From positions 23,641 through 87,640 of the forward strand of contig JABCZO010000017.1 of assembly GCA_013289615.1 (NCBI GenBank): 64,000 bases of DNA. The letters run 5' to 3'. Numbering within the stretch: the first letter of the stretch is position 1; the number at the start of each line of letters is the position of its first letter. Positions 8,255-16,167 of this stretch are shown in pieces. The notes beneath the pieces are model-generated. The model had not been told where the DNA came from. It saw only the letters and a list, made by a program, of their open reading frames with translations, and ran no database searches. This DNA is from Gammaproteobacteria bacterium (GTDB lineage: Bacteria; Pseudomonadota; Gammaproteobacteria; Steroidobacterales; Steroidobacteraceae). Made by a program: the position numbers and the translations under genes.

Positions 8255-8754
8255 ATCGCACCATCCAGATCGCGCCGGTACGCAAGAGCCTGCTCGTGGA
8301 CGCCAGTCCACAACAGGCCTTTGAAACCTTCACGCTCGGCATCGATCTCTGGTGGCCGAAGAACCACGCGATCAGCGCCTCGCCAATGCGTGAATCGGTC
8401 ATCGAACCGTTCGTCGGCGGTCGCTGGTACTCGAAATGCGAGGACGGTTCGGAGGTAACCGTCGGTCACGTGCACGTCTGGGAACCGGGTCGTCGACTGG
8501 TGTTCAGCTGGGAGATCAACGCGCAGTGGCAGGCCGACGCCCGCCCCGCCTACACCTCGGAAGTGGAGGTGATGTTCGCAGCGCAAAGCAACGGGCGTAC
8601 ACGGGTTGAACTCGAGCATCGCCGCTTCGAACGCATGGGTGCTGCTGATGGCGGGAAAATGCGCGGCGACGTCGATCGGGGCTGGCCTGGACTGCTCGAA
8701 CTGTTTGCCAAAGTGCTCGCGCAAGGCCGTCAGGCATCGCGCGCGAACGGTTAG
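8251..8754 (+). CDS. SRPBCC (AHSA1-like) domain protein, probable CTG start
   Basis: About 167 residues of START/Bet v1-like fold, the small-molecule-binding family usually paired with ArsR repressors. Typical blocks are VDASPQQAFETFTLGIDLWWP, VIEPFVGGRWYSKCEDGSEV and WEPGRRLVFSWEI. No ATG, GTG or TTG lies at the domain start. CTG 8251 is preceded by AAGGAG at 8239-8244 with 6-nt spacing and overlaps the arsR stop as CTGA, so a CTG start is favoured. The alternative ATG 8164 lies deep inside arsR and would add 29 unrelated residues. Ligand unknown. Confidence 0.8.
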   Translation: MNRTIQIAPVRKSLLVDASPQQAFETFTLGIDLWWPKNHAISASPMRESVIEPFVGGRWYSKCEDGSEVTVGHVHVWEPGRRLVFSWEINAQWQADARPAYTSEVEVMFAAQSNGRTRVELEHRRFERMGAADGGKMRGDVDRGWPGLLELFAKVLAQGRQASRANG

Positions 8755-8779
8755 CGAGTTGCGGTCGCAGCGTCTGACG

Positions 8780-9214
8780 ATGCAGCGTTCGACCTGGTTG
8801 CGGATCGCAGCGGTGCTGACCGCCGCGTACGCCATCGCTCACACCGCCGGCATGCCCTGGACGCCGTTGACCGGCCCGGATGAACAAGCGGTCGTCGATG
8901 CAATGAAGGACGTTCATTTTGCCGCTTTCGGAGTGTCGCGCAGCTACTGGGATTTCTACCAGGGTTTTGGCGTTGCGATATCCGTGCTGCTGGTGGTGCA
9001 GGCGATGCTGCTCTGGCAGAGCGCCGCGCTCGCCCGGGCCGGTGGCGCCAACATTCGGCCGATGATCGTCACGCAACTCGCCGGTTTCATGGTCAATGCC
9101 GCCGTGGCAGCGAAATACATCTTCGCAGCGCCGCTGATTCTGGCGGCGCTGATCGCGTGTTGCCTTGCCGGCGCGCCGATCGGGCCGCGACCCGATAGCA
9201 GGAGGAATTCCTGA
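8780..9214 (+). CDS. small integral membrane protein in the arsR-SRPBCC operon
   Basis: 144 residues with about four hydrophobic segments (around 8-24, 60-80, 98-113 and 115-132) and a soluble loop, TGPDEQAVVDAMKDVHFAAF, after the first. The N-terminal segment LRIAAVLTAAYAIAHTAGM is characteristic of a small family often annotated as a LIC_13387-type membrane protein. It is third in the arsR operon, 25 nt after the SRPBCC gene, suggesting coregulation. The function is not known. ATG 8780 is chosen because upstream in-frame codons overlap the SRPBCC gene. Confidence 0.7.
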   Translation: MQRSTWLRIAAVLTAAYAIAHTAGMPWTPLTGPDEQAVVDAMKDVHFAAFGVSRSYWDFYQGFGVAISVLLVVQAMLLWQSAALARAGGANIRPMIVTQLAGFMVNAAVAAKYIFAAPLILAALIACCLAGAPIGPRPDSRRNS

Positions 9215-9246
9215 CCGCGTCAGGTCCGGAAAGACTGGCCGGCTGA

Positions 9247-9612
9247 TCAATGCCGCGCGATGTCCACCAGCAGCGCTATCGCCACGCCGATGGCACCGAT
9301 CGAAACACACAACACCGCGGCGGCGGCGCAGTCTTTCACGATCCGGATCTCCGGATGCAGTTCCGGGTGCAGATGATCCGCCAGACGCTCAATCGCAGTA
9401 TTGAACAGTTCGGCGGCTAGCACCGCGGTGCTGCAGAGGATCACCAGCGCCCACCATACGGGCGGCGGCCGCAGGAGCAGCAGCCCCAGCGCCACCAGTA
9501 GCAGTACCAGTGCCTGTGTGCGCAGGCTGCGTTCGGTGCGCAAGCCATGGGAAATGCCGGCCATGGCAAAGCGCAGGCGGCCATATAACGATCGGTTCTT
9601 GTGACTTTCCAT
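9247..9612 (-). CDS. dgkA: diacylglycerol kinase
   Basis: A 121-residue inner-membrane diacylglycerol kinase, phosphorylating diacylglycerol to phosphatidic acid. It has the amphipathic N-terminal helix, three transmembrane segments, and the conserved AELFNTAIERLADHLHPELHPEIRIVKDCAAAAVL containing the catalytic glutamate, asparagine and aspartate. The length matches E. coli DgkA. Its start faces a 19-bp operator at 9658-9676 shared with the divergent membrane-protein gene. A PAP2-type phosphatase with the same operator lies nearby at 10743, so the two opposing lipid reactions may be co-controlled. Confidence 0.93.
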   Translation of the reverse strand: MESHKNRSLYGRLRFAMAGISHGLRTERSLRTQALVLLLVALGLLLLRPPPVWWALVILCSTAVLAAELFNTAIERLADHLHPELHPEIRIVKDCAAAAVLCVSIGAIGVAIALLVDIARH

Positions 9613-9657
9613 GGGTCATTGCTCGCTTCAGGCTTGTAGGTGCCGTGCAACATGCGG

Positions 9658-9676
9658 TACTTTATACTGCAAAGTA
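9658..9676. promoter_or_regulatory. operator for the lipid-gene regulator, copy 1
   Basis: TACTTTATACTGCAAAGTA carries inverted arms TACTTT and AAAGTA around 7 nt. It lies between divergent dgkA (start 9612) and the membrane-protein gene (start 9691). Two relatives with 16 of 19 identities occur at 10697-10715 and, inverted, at 10714-10732. The winged-helix protein at 10295 is the likely ligand (inference). Confidence 0.65.
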
Positions 9677-9690
9677 ACAGGGTGCGCCGT

Positions 9691-10314
9691 ATGCAGGACC
9701 TGAATCGCGCTTTGACCGACATCAGTTTGATCCGTGAGCAGCTGGCTCGCGACACCGAATTTCGCGGCTATGGGCCAGCGGCACTGGCAGGGACCGGAAT
9801 CCTGGCTCTGGTTGTCGCAGCAACGCAGGCCCTGTGGCTCAAACAGCCCGCAGCCCATATGCATCTATATGTGTGGCTGTGGGTCGCGACGGCTGCGGTG
9901 TCCCTGGTGCTCATCGGAACGGAAACCTTTCAACGCTCGCTGCGCGCGCACGGCGATCTGGCAGTGCCGATGCTGCAATCGGCCGTTGAGCAATTCCTGC
10001 CCGCAATAGTTGCCGGAGGACTGCTCACGGTGGCGCTGCTGCGGGTCGCACCGCAGAGCCTGTGGATGCTGCCGGGACTGTGGCAGATCGTGTTCAGTCT
10101 GGGCGTCTTCGCTTCCTGCCGCTTCCTGCCGCGGCCGATGTTCCTGGTCGGCGTCTGGTATCTGGCGTGCGGGTTGGCCTGCGTGGCGCTGGTACCGACC
10201 GAGCAAAGATTTTCACCCTGGGTCATGGGCATCCCGTTCGGTATCGGACAGTTGATGGTGGCCCGATTTCTGCACCGCAACCGGCTGGAAGTGGATGATG
10301 ATGAGCAGTTCTAA
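9691..10314 (+). CDS. integral membrane protein cotranscribed with a winged-helix regulator
   Basis: 207 residues with about six hydrophobic helices (for example GPAALAGTGILALVVAATQAL, LWVATAAVSLVLIG, FLPAIVAGGLLTVALL, LWQIVFSLGVFASC) and a cytosolic N-terminus MQDLNRALTDISLIREQLAR. ATG 9691 is chosen over an earlier in-frame ATG at 9640, which would place coding sequence across the operator. The 3' end overlaps the regulator gene by about 20 nt, so the two are coupled. Membrane-protein plus HTH_34 regulator pairs are common; a membrane-stress sensing role is possible but unproven. Confidence 0.75.
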   Translation: MQDLNRALTDISLIREQLARDTEFRGYGPAALAGTGILALVVAATQALWLKQPAAHMHLYVWLWVATAAVSLVLIGTETFQRSLRAHGDLAVPMLQSAVEQFLPAIVAGGLLTVALLRVAPQSLWMLPGLWQIVFSLGVFASCRFLPRPMFLVGVWYLACGLACVALVPTEQRFSPWVMGIPFGIGQLMVARFLHRNRLEVDDDEQF

Positions 10315-10675
10315 GAAAGACCGGGCGCGCACGTCGCAGTATGCGTACCTGGGTCTGGATCGCCTGATCCATGAGCGGGCGCGATTGAGTGTACTGACCT
10401 CATTGGCCGCACATCCCAAAGGCCTGCGCTTTGGGGACCTGAAGCAACTATGCGGTTTGACCGACGGCAACCTGAGCCGGCACATGCAGGTATTGCAGGC
10501 GGCGGGATTTGTCGAGGTCTCCAAGAGCTTCGAGCGCAATCGCCCGCAGACCTTCTGCCGCCTGACCGCCGAAGGCCGCAAGCGATATGTGGAGTACCTG
10601 ACGGTGTTGGAACAGGTGGTGCGCGATGCGGCGGCGGCCAAACCGCGCTCGGCGCGCAGCCTGGCTAGCGACTGA
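10295..10675 (+). CDS. winged-helix transcriptional regulator (HTH_34/MarR-like)
   Basis: 126 residues with a winged helix at about 24-105: ERARLSVLTSLAAHPKGLRF, LKQLCGLTDGNLSRHMQVLQ as recognition region, and a wing with FERNRPQTFCRLTAEG. Three consecutive ATG codons (10295, 10298, 10301) could start it; all overlap the upstream gene. It sits between two sets of a shared palindromic operator (9658-9676 and 10697-10732), which makes it the likely local repressor of dgkA, its own operon and the PAP2-like gene. No ligand domain follows the winged helix. Confidence 0.8.
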   Translation: MMMSSSKKDRARTSQYAYLGLDRLIHERARLSVLTSLAAHPKGLRFGDLKQLCGLTDGNLSRHMQVLQAAGFVEVSKSFERNRPQTFCRLTAEGRKRYVEYLTVLEQVVRDAAAAKPRSARSLASD

Positions 10676-10696
10676 TGGCATCTTGCCGCGCACCGG

Positions 10697-10715
10697 TACT
10701 CTATATTGGAAAGTA
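10697..10715. promoter_or_regulatory. operator copy 2, upstream of the PAP2-like gene
   Basis: TACTCTATATTGGAAAGTA matches the site at 9658-9676 at 16 of 19 positions in the same orientation. It overlaps the inverted copy at 10714-10732 by 2 nt and lies 28 nt before ATG 10743. Confidence 0.6.
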
Positions 10716-10732
10716 CTTTGCAGTATAGAATT
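10714..10732. promoter_or_regulatory. operator copy 3, inverted, upstream of the PAP2-like gene
   Basis: TACTTTGCAGTATAGAATT is the reverse complement of the copy-1 operator with 16 of 19 identities, including 14 consecutive matches. It ends 10 nt before the start codon, so bound protein would block initiation. Confidence 0.6.
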
Positions 10733-10742
10733 ACGGAGGAAA

Positions 10743-11402
10743 ATGCACATCAGCGTTCCGACTCCGTGTTCGCGCCAGCACCGGCCCGTTGCCCTCGTGC
10801 TGATGCTACTGGCCGCGGGCATCGCACCAGACGCGGCCACCGCAGGCGGAATCCTTGGCCTTGACCATGTCGTGACGTACGACGACAGCGGCATCTGGGC
10901 CCGAAAGTACCAATTGTGGCTGATCGATGCGATGGTGGCGACGGACGTCGCGGCCGGGTTATGGGAGGGGGGAGAAAGCCGCCTCGGTCACGCCGTCTGG
11001 CAATCCATCGATGCCACCGTGATCGCCAGCGCGGTGACCGAGGTGCTCAAGGTATCGCTGTCGCGCGAGCGGCCCAGCCAGACCAACGATCCGAACGAAT
11101 GGTTCAAGGGCCATGGCGCGGAGAGTTTTCCGAGCGGTGAGGTGATGGCTGTCAGTGCGATGGTCACGCCATTGGTACTGGAGTACCGATCCGACAATCC
11201 GGCCGTCTACGCGTTGGAGGCGCTGCCGATCTACGACGCTATTGCGCGCGTCAAGGTGCACGGACACTGGCAATCAGACGTCATCGCCGGCTATGCCATC
11301 GGTACTACCGCAGGCTATTTCATGCAGCAGCGGCGCAATACGCCGCTGGTGCTGAGCGTCATGCCGCATGGCGTCTATGTCGGCTTGAAGAAAAGCTTCT
11401 GA
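10743..11402 (+). CDS. PAP2-like phosphatase family protein, exported
   Basis: 219 residues with a signal peptide (VALVLMLLAAGIAPDAATA). The three PAP2 signatures are readable: K-x6-RP as KVSLSRERP, the PSG motif as FPSGEVMA, and ARVKVHGHWQSD with the nucleophile histidine and its aspartate. The usual histidine of PSGH is glutamate here, so the general acid differs or activity is altered. Classic members dephosphorylate phosphatidic acid, lipid pyrophosphates or similar substrates. GGAGG precedes ATG 10743 closely. The doubled operator upstream links it to dgkA. Confidence 0.82.
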   Translation: MHISVPTPCSRQHRPVALVLMLLAAGIAPDAATAGGILGLDHVVTYDDSGIWARKYQLWLIDAMVATDVAAGLWEGGESRLGHAVWQSIDATVIASAVTEVLKVSLSRERPSQTNDPNEWFKGHGAESFPSGEVMAVSAMVTPLVLEYRSDNPAVYALEALPIYDAIARVKVHGHWQSDVIAGYAIGTTAGYFMQQRRNTPLVLSVMPHGVYVGLKKSF

Positions 11403-11477
11403 AAATCAATCGCTGGCGTGTCACAATCACAGCTTGAAAGATCTGCCAAAGAGCACGAGCGGCGCGCCGGCATCGTG

Positions 11478-12122
11478 ATGGACGCGCCGAGCAATCAATC
11501 GCCCGGGCAGGGCGGCCCAATCGTCCGCAATGTGATCTTCGACCTCGGTGGGGTGGTACTGGAATGGAACCCGGACCAGATCCTGTCCCGCTTCCAGAAG
11601 GATCCCGATCTACGAAGCCGCCTCAGGCAGGCGCTGTTCGGTCATGCCGATTGGCATCTGTTCGATCGGGGCAGCCTCACCGAGGACGAGGTGATCGATC
11701 GCATGCATGCGCGCATGGGGCGGCCAAGGGGCGAACTGATCGCCATAGTGGACGCGGTGCGCGAGTCCCTGATCGAGAAGCCCGACACGCTGAAGCTGAT
11801 CCGGGAGCTGCACCAGCGCGCCATACCACTGTATTGCCTGTCGAACATGCCGGCTTCGATTTACGCCCATCTTCGCATCCGCCATGCCTTCTGGGACCTG
11901 TTCCGCGGCATCGTGATATCGGGCCAGGTTCGGATGGTCAAGCCTGAACCGCAAGTCTTCGCACACCTGCTGCAACGGTTCAATCTGCAGGCAGCCGAAT
12001 CGATCTTCATCGACGATCTTCCGGTCAATATCGAAGCGGCCAGACGTGCAGGTCTGCACACGATATTGTTTCGCGATGCTGCGCAGTGCCGAGACGAGCT
12101 CGGCACGGTACTGACGATCTAG
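11478..12122 (+). CDS. HAD-superfamily phosphatase (YihX-like)
   Basis: About 214 residues from ATG 11478; GTG 11418 is an alternative start. HAD motif I is FDLGGVVLEWNPD, motif II is YCLSNMP, motif III lysine is MVKPEPQVF, and motif IV is SIFIDDLPVNIEAARRAG. The small cap between motifs I and II is of the YihX type; YihX hydrolyses glucose-1-phosphate and other sugar phosphates. One aspartate of the usual DxD is replaced by glycine (DLGG), as is normal for YihX. The 3' end overlaps the convergent HdeD-like gene by 4 nt. Confidence 0.85.
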   Translation: MDAPSNQSPGQGGPIVRNVIFDLGGVVLEWNPDQILSRFQKDPDLRSRLRQALFGHADWHLFDRGSLTEDEVIDRMHARMGRPRGELIAIVDAVRESLIEKPDTLKLIRELHQRAIPLYCLSNMPASIYAHLRIRHAFWDLFRGIVISGQVRMVKPEPQVFAHLLQRFNLQAAESIFIDDLPVNIEAARRAGLHTILFRDAAQCRDELGTVLTI

Positions 12123-12712
12123 GTAGTTGCGGTCCGCTTGGCGGTGTGTGCGAGCAGGGCCATGGAGATGATTGCCGAGCCGCCGAACACCATGTTGATG
12201 CCGACCAGCAGGCCGATGGCCCAAGCCGCCGTTCCGGGGAGCCCAAGAAATATCAATCCGCCCAGGATCAGGTCCAATGCGCCGCTCACCAGCATCCAGC
12301 CCCAGCGCGCCGTGAGTTCACGCTTGTGTTCAAGGCTATAGAAGATAGAAGCGACGCCTTCAATCACGAAAAACACCGTCAGCAGCACGGTAAGCGACAA
12401 CGCTCCGCTCAACGGCCAACACAGCAGTAGAACGCCGATCGCGATCCCCAGCACGGCCGAGAGCAGCGACCAGCCGAAGCCGGGCGCCCGCCGCATTCGG
12501 AAGGTGGCGATCAAGCCGACGATCCCGCTCATGAGGAGCAGCCAACCGATAATGATTGCAACCGCAACCGTGGCGATCAGCGGCAGTACGATGGCCGCAA
12601 CTCCCAATGCCAGTAGGATGATTCCCTCGATGAGAAACAGCAGCCAATGCGCGTGCAGGGACGTGGACACCGCGACCTTGATTCGATCGATGTCGGATGG
12701 ATCCGGCGCCAC
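12119..12712 (-). CDS. HdeD family acid-resistance membrane protein
   Basis: 197 residues with six regularly spaced transmembrane helices in three DUF308 hairpins, for example WLLFLIEGIILLALGVAAIVL, VAVAIIIGWLLLMSGIVGLI and WMLVSGALDLILGGLIFLG. This is the HdeD fold, an inner-membrane protein linked to acid resistance at high cell density in E. coli; the biochemical role is not settled. It converges with the HAD gene, sharing 4 nt of tail. Confidence 0.85.
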   Translation of the reverse strand: MAPDPSDIDRIKVAVSTSLHAHWLLFLIEGIILLALGVAAIVLPLIATVAVAIIIGWLLLMSGIVGLIATFRMRRAPGFGWSLLSAVLGIAIGVLLLCWPLSGALSLTVLLTVFFVIEGVASIFYSLEHKRELTARWGWMLVSGALDLILGGLIFLGLPGTAAWAIGLLVGINMVFGGSAIISMALLAHTAKRTATT

Positions 12713-12794
12713 AGCAGGCCTCCTCGAACGTTAGCGGCAAGAATAGTCCTGACAGCGCACCAGTTGCAAAGGCTAAGTTCAGATGGCGCGCCCG

Positions 12795-13460
12795 TCATCC
12801 GGCCGGGCTCGCATCAAACCGGTAAACCGTGTGCCGTGCCGACGGGCGCACGGCAAATCCTTCGCTGAAACGCACCAGCGAGGGGTAGGGTTCGACCGGC
12901 AAGGTATCGCGAAACGACATATGCTCGATCAGGCAGAAAAGCGCTACCTCGAACAGGCTGAAGTCACGCGCCGGCAGCACGCCCAGGATCTGCGCCGCGT
13001 GCCGGTCGAGCCAGCGCAGCGAATTGTCGAATCCGGCACGTGCCTTGGCGAAATAAACGTTGTCGGCGGGCAGCTTTCCGACGATCGTACCGAACACCAG
13101 CTGCACTTGTGCGCCCATGGCGTGCCACACGAGCTCGTGCGCATTGCGTGACAGGTCATCGCGCAGATCCTCGGGCCACGCGATACGCAGCGCTGTGCAT
13201 GAGAGTTCCGCCAGAGCCCGGCAGATGTTCTGCGACCCGAACAACAGCGACTCGCCGCGCCTGAGACTGGGCAGCTTGAGTGCCGGGCTGCCGCCATAGG
13301 CGTTCGGGTCCGTGGCCGTCATGTCGTAGATCGGCTCGAGCTCGTATCGAATGCCGAGCTCCTCCGCGAAGATGAGTGGCACTCGCGTAAACAGCGAGCT
13401 GCTGCGTCCCAATATCCGTAGCGCCGTGGTTGAATGCCGGCCTGAGTCAATAGAGTTCAC
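12795..13460 (-). CDS. glutathione S-transferase-like protein
   Basis: 221 residues. The N-terminal thioredoxin-like half runs LRILGRSSSLFTRVPLIFAEELGIRYELEPI and has the cis-proline segment PALKLPSL followed by a GSQNICRAL glutathione-contact-like block. The C-terminal half is helical (SRNAHELVWHAMGAQVQLVFG). GTG 13460 is preceded by a strong AAGGAGG on the minus strand at about 5-6 nt, so it is preferred over the upstream in-frame start at 13529. The active-site serine or cysteine position is not clear and the substrate is unknown. Confidence 0.78.
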   Translation of the reverse strand: MNSIDSGRHSTTALRILGRSSSLFTRVPLIFAEELGIRYELEPIYDMTATDPNAYGGSPALKLPSLRRGESLLFGSQNICRALAELSCTALRIAWPEDLRDDLSRNAHELVWHAMGAQVQLVFGTIVGKLPADNVYFAKARAGFDNSLRWLDRHAAQILGVLPARDFSLFEVALFCLIEHMSFRDTLPVEPYPSLVRFSEGFAVRPSARHTVYRFDASPAG

Positions 13461-13649
13461 GCGACCTCCTTCGGCAACTGCGCGCAACCGATTGCAAGGG
13501 CGGTGGGGCGCAGCCGCCATTCGCGACAATATGTCCTTCGTGTGGTGCCGTACAGACCGAGCGGCGCCGGCATGTAATGTTGGCGGACAAGTCGTCCGTG
13601 GATTTGTGAGTTGATGGAACCATCATCGGACCATAACCGGGGTACATTT

Positions 13650-14048
13650 ATGCGTGGTTACAAAGTTCTAATGTTGGCTGTGGTTGCCGGGGGCTGTCTG
13701 ATGGCAACGGTCCCGAAGGCACAGGCGCAGGTCAGCGTCGACATCGGCTTAGCTCCGTCATGTCCTTACGGTTACTATGACGCCGCTCCTTACGGCTGTG
13801 CTCCTTCCGGCTACTACGGCCCGGAATGGTTTCAAGGGGACGTTTTCGTCGGTGCCGGACCGTGGTTTCATGGCCCCAGCAATTTTCGCGGCAACGTCAA
13901 TCGAGACATGCATCCAGAGCATGGCTACAAGGGCCCGACGCCAAGCCGTGGCGAGAAAGCCGATCCGGCGAAGCGGGTGGATAAGGACCACTTCACGGGA
14001 AATGAGGAGCGCGATGGCCGCGGCCACGCCACCGAGCCCAAACGCTGA
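13650..14048 (+). CDS. small exported hypothetical protein, Gly/Tyr/Pro-rich
   Basis: 132 residues with a signal peptide (VLMLAVVAGGCLMATVPKAQAQ). The mature part has a Tyr/Gly/Pro-rich stretch with two cysteines (CPYGYYDAAPYGCAPSGYYG), a GDVFVGAGPWFHG block, and a charged, low-complexity tail rich in K, R, D and H. Similar short periplasmic proteins are common in proteobacteria without known function. ATG 13650 is preferred because the signal peptide starts there; an in-frame start at 13611 would precede it by 13 residues. Confidence 0.65.
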   Translation: MRGYKVLMLAVVAGGCLMATVPKAQAQVSVDIGLAPSCPYGYYDAAPYGCAPSGYYGPEWFQGDVFVGAGPWFHGPSNFRGNVNRDMHPEHGYKGPTPSRGEKADPAKRVDKDHFTGNEERDGRGHATEPKR

Positions 14049-14255
14049 CCCACTTCCAGGTGGACGAAAGGTTCCTGAAAGCCACGCGCCGTAAGCTAGT
14101 GCGCTGCACCCACGGTCATGCGATAGCGATGTCGTTGGCGGCCGTGGCATATGAGCCGAGCGTCGTAGGCCGGCTCCATTCTAAATGCGATCGGATATGG
14201 AACGCCCCTGGTCCAGCGTGATGCATGATCTCGGGCCTGCTCGCCTGCGACGTCT

Positions 14256-15713
14256 TCAATACTCCAGGTGCAGACGCAACGACCAGAAGTGCACCGGGCC
14301 GCGGTCGCGGTTGTAGCCCGGATCGCGAACCGTCTGGAAATCGGGGCTCAGCTGCCAGCGCACCGGGCCGGGTTGCTGCGGCCAGACGAGCTGGACACGA
14401 TAGTATGCTTCAAGTATCTGTTCGTGGCCGTAGTTCAGTCGCCCGTCATCGAGCAGGAATCCCGAACCCCCGGCCGCCAGGTAATCGCGATGCGGCCCGG
14501 ACAGAGCTTCGCTCGCGAATGCCACTGCCAGGCGGTCATCCCTGCGGCCCCAGTGGCTGCCGGCGAGCTGGCCGCCGAAGCTGGCGACCCGGTCGACCTC
14601 GGTAAACGCGAATGTCTCGGTCTTGCCGTCATCCCAGCCCCAGCGCAGGAATAGTCCGGTGTCGCCATCATCGGCCATGGGCTGCTCGGCATTGAGTCCA
14701 AAACCGCGCTTGTGGCGTCCATCCCTATCATCCGCGACGATATTCGGCACCGTGCCGCTGGCGGCAGCGATCGCGAGCGCGTCGCGGTAGTCACCCATGC
14801 GAGCGGTATTGAGGTAGGCGAGCAGCCGCACGATGGTGCCCGAGCGCCAGGGCGAGAGTGTCAGTTCGAGATTCTGGCCATGCGCGCGGCGAAACGACGA
14901 CTCTAGCGCCTGATGGTTCGCAAGGATGGGCATCAGATAGGCGCCGTATTTCAGACTCCACTCGGGGCTGATGAAACCGATCACGAAGCCGTCAGTGTAA
15001 CCGCGGGTATCGGCGGCATAGTCCCAGGCGGTGTTGGCCCACAGCGACCAGTTCATGAAGGCTGTACGCGCAGAGCTGGCATAGCGGTTTTGGTCGAAGT
15101 CGTCCGGCAGCGCCATGCGGCCGATTTTCAGTTCCAGGCGCGTGGCGGACTCGCGCCCGGGAATCTGATCCTGGGCGCGCTCCACGGTCTTGAGTGTATC
15201 GCCAAACGGCAACATGAATCGGGCATAGCTGCGGGCAATGTAGAATTGCTTCCTGACCCCCGAGGCACCCTCGCGCACGACATCCCCGTTGGTCAAGCCG
15301 CCAAGACCGGTGGCGCTGCTGACGCCTGAACCCATGAATTTTTCCAGGTCCAGGTCGAGCTGCCCCCAGCTGACTGGCGCCCAGCCCAGATAAATTCCGA
15401 TTGTATGAGTCGGCTGCGTGTCGCCGTTCGGATCCAGGCTCAGCGGTCCGGAATAGGGCGCGTACATCCGGCTCTGATTCTGAAGAATGAAGGTGTACTG
15501 AGCGCCCAGCAGCATCGGCCAGGTGCTGGTCGCCCCCGGCAGCGTCGCCTGAGTGCCGCTCGTGACGGCTGGGGCTGTCACTACCACCGGCTCGCCAGTA
15601 TCTGCATCGGCGGCCTTTGCATCGGCGGCACACAGGTTGTCGGCCGCCAACACGAGCGCGCCAAGCAGCCAGTGCGGCCAACGCTGCGACGGCGTTAACC
15701 TGTTGTGCTTCAT
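14256..15713 (-). CDS. carbohydrate-selective porin, OprB family
   Basis: 485 residues with a signal peptide (LLGALVLAADNLCAADA) and a beta-barrel-like remainder of alternating polar and aromatic residues. OprB features include YTFILQNQSRMYAPYSGPLSL, TIGIYLGWAPVSWGQLDLDLEKFMG and the C-terminal strand VHFWSLRLHLEY ending in an aromatic residue, as outer-membrane barrels do. OprB porins admit glucose and other sugars. It stands alone with the decayed DUF1501 fragment upstream, so its substrate is not fixed by context. Confidence 0.82.
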   Translation of the reverse strand: MKHNRLTPSQRWPHWLLGALVLAADNLCAADAKAADADTGEPVVVTAPAVTSGTQATLPGATSTWPMLLGAQYTFILQNQSRMYAPYSGPLSLDPNGDTQPTHTIGIYLGWAPVSWGQLDLDLEKFMGSGVSSATGLGGLTNGDVVREGASGVRKQFYIARSYARFMLPFGDTLKTVERAQDQIPGRESATRLELKIGRMALPDDFDQNRYASSARTAFMNWSLWANTAWDYAADTRGYTDGFVIGFISPEWSLKYGAYLMPILANHQALESSFRRAHGQNLELTLSPWRSGTIVRLLAYLNTARMGDYRDALAIAAASGTVPNIVADDRDGRHKRGFGLNAEQPMADDGDTGLFLRWGWDDGKTETFAFTEVDRVASFGGQLAGSHWGRRDDRLAVAFASEALSGPHRDYLAAGGSGFLLDDGRLNYGHEQILEAYYRVQLVWPQQPGPVRWQLSPDFQTVRDPGYNRDRGPVHFWSLRLHLEY

Positions 15714-15799
15714 TACGCCTTTCTCGCCCGTTCCATCGCGCTATAGCTCAACCATTTCACTGCGGCTGCGTAACTGGCGATGCAGGTGCCGGCAGCAGT

Positions 15800-16114
15800 G
15801 TCACGTCGTTCACACTATAGGATTTCTCGCGCACCCTTCTGCCCAATACCGGCGGTGGTACGGATCACGCCTGGGGCAGCCATCACCTGGTCATAGGAGA
15901 TGCGGTTCACGGCGGTCGGATGTTTGGCAGCATGCCAACGCTCGCCCTGGGCGGACCTGACGACGCGGGTCCGGAGGGACGGTGGATTCCGAGCATTGCC
16001 GTTGATCAATATGCCGCGACGCTCGCCGCCTGGTTCGGTGCCGATGCGACCAACCTGGCGAGCGTCTTGCGAAACCTGGCTGCGTTCACTCCCGGCAACC
16101 TGTCCTTCGTTTAG
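15800..16114 (+). pseudogene. C-terminal remnant of a DUF1501 (sulfatase-like) protein
   Basis: Read in one frame, 15800-16114 gives VTSFTL, an in-frame TAG at 15818-15820, then DFSRTLLPNTGGGTDHAWG, HHLVIGDAVHGG, PTLALGGPDDAG and GRWIPSIAVDQYAATLAAWFG, ending at a natural stop. These are the conserved C-terminal blocks of DUF1501 proteins, in which the TAG position is normally serine. The N-terminal three quarters are absent: upstream lies the 5' end of the porin gene on the other strand. This is a truncated, stop-containing remnant. Confidence 0.75.
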
Positions 16115-16167
16115 GGCCGGATCGGTGCTGGCGCGTCGGTTGCCGCCGCAGCTCAACTACCGTGATC

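Noticed and set aside
14268..15329. Long plus-strand frames opposite the porin, and similar long antisense frames opposite panE, lacI, the TonB receptor, xylA and others
   Set aside because: They are mirror frames of clear genes in GC-rich DNA, with low-complexity Arg/Pro/Gly-rich or His-rich products and no recognisable domains.
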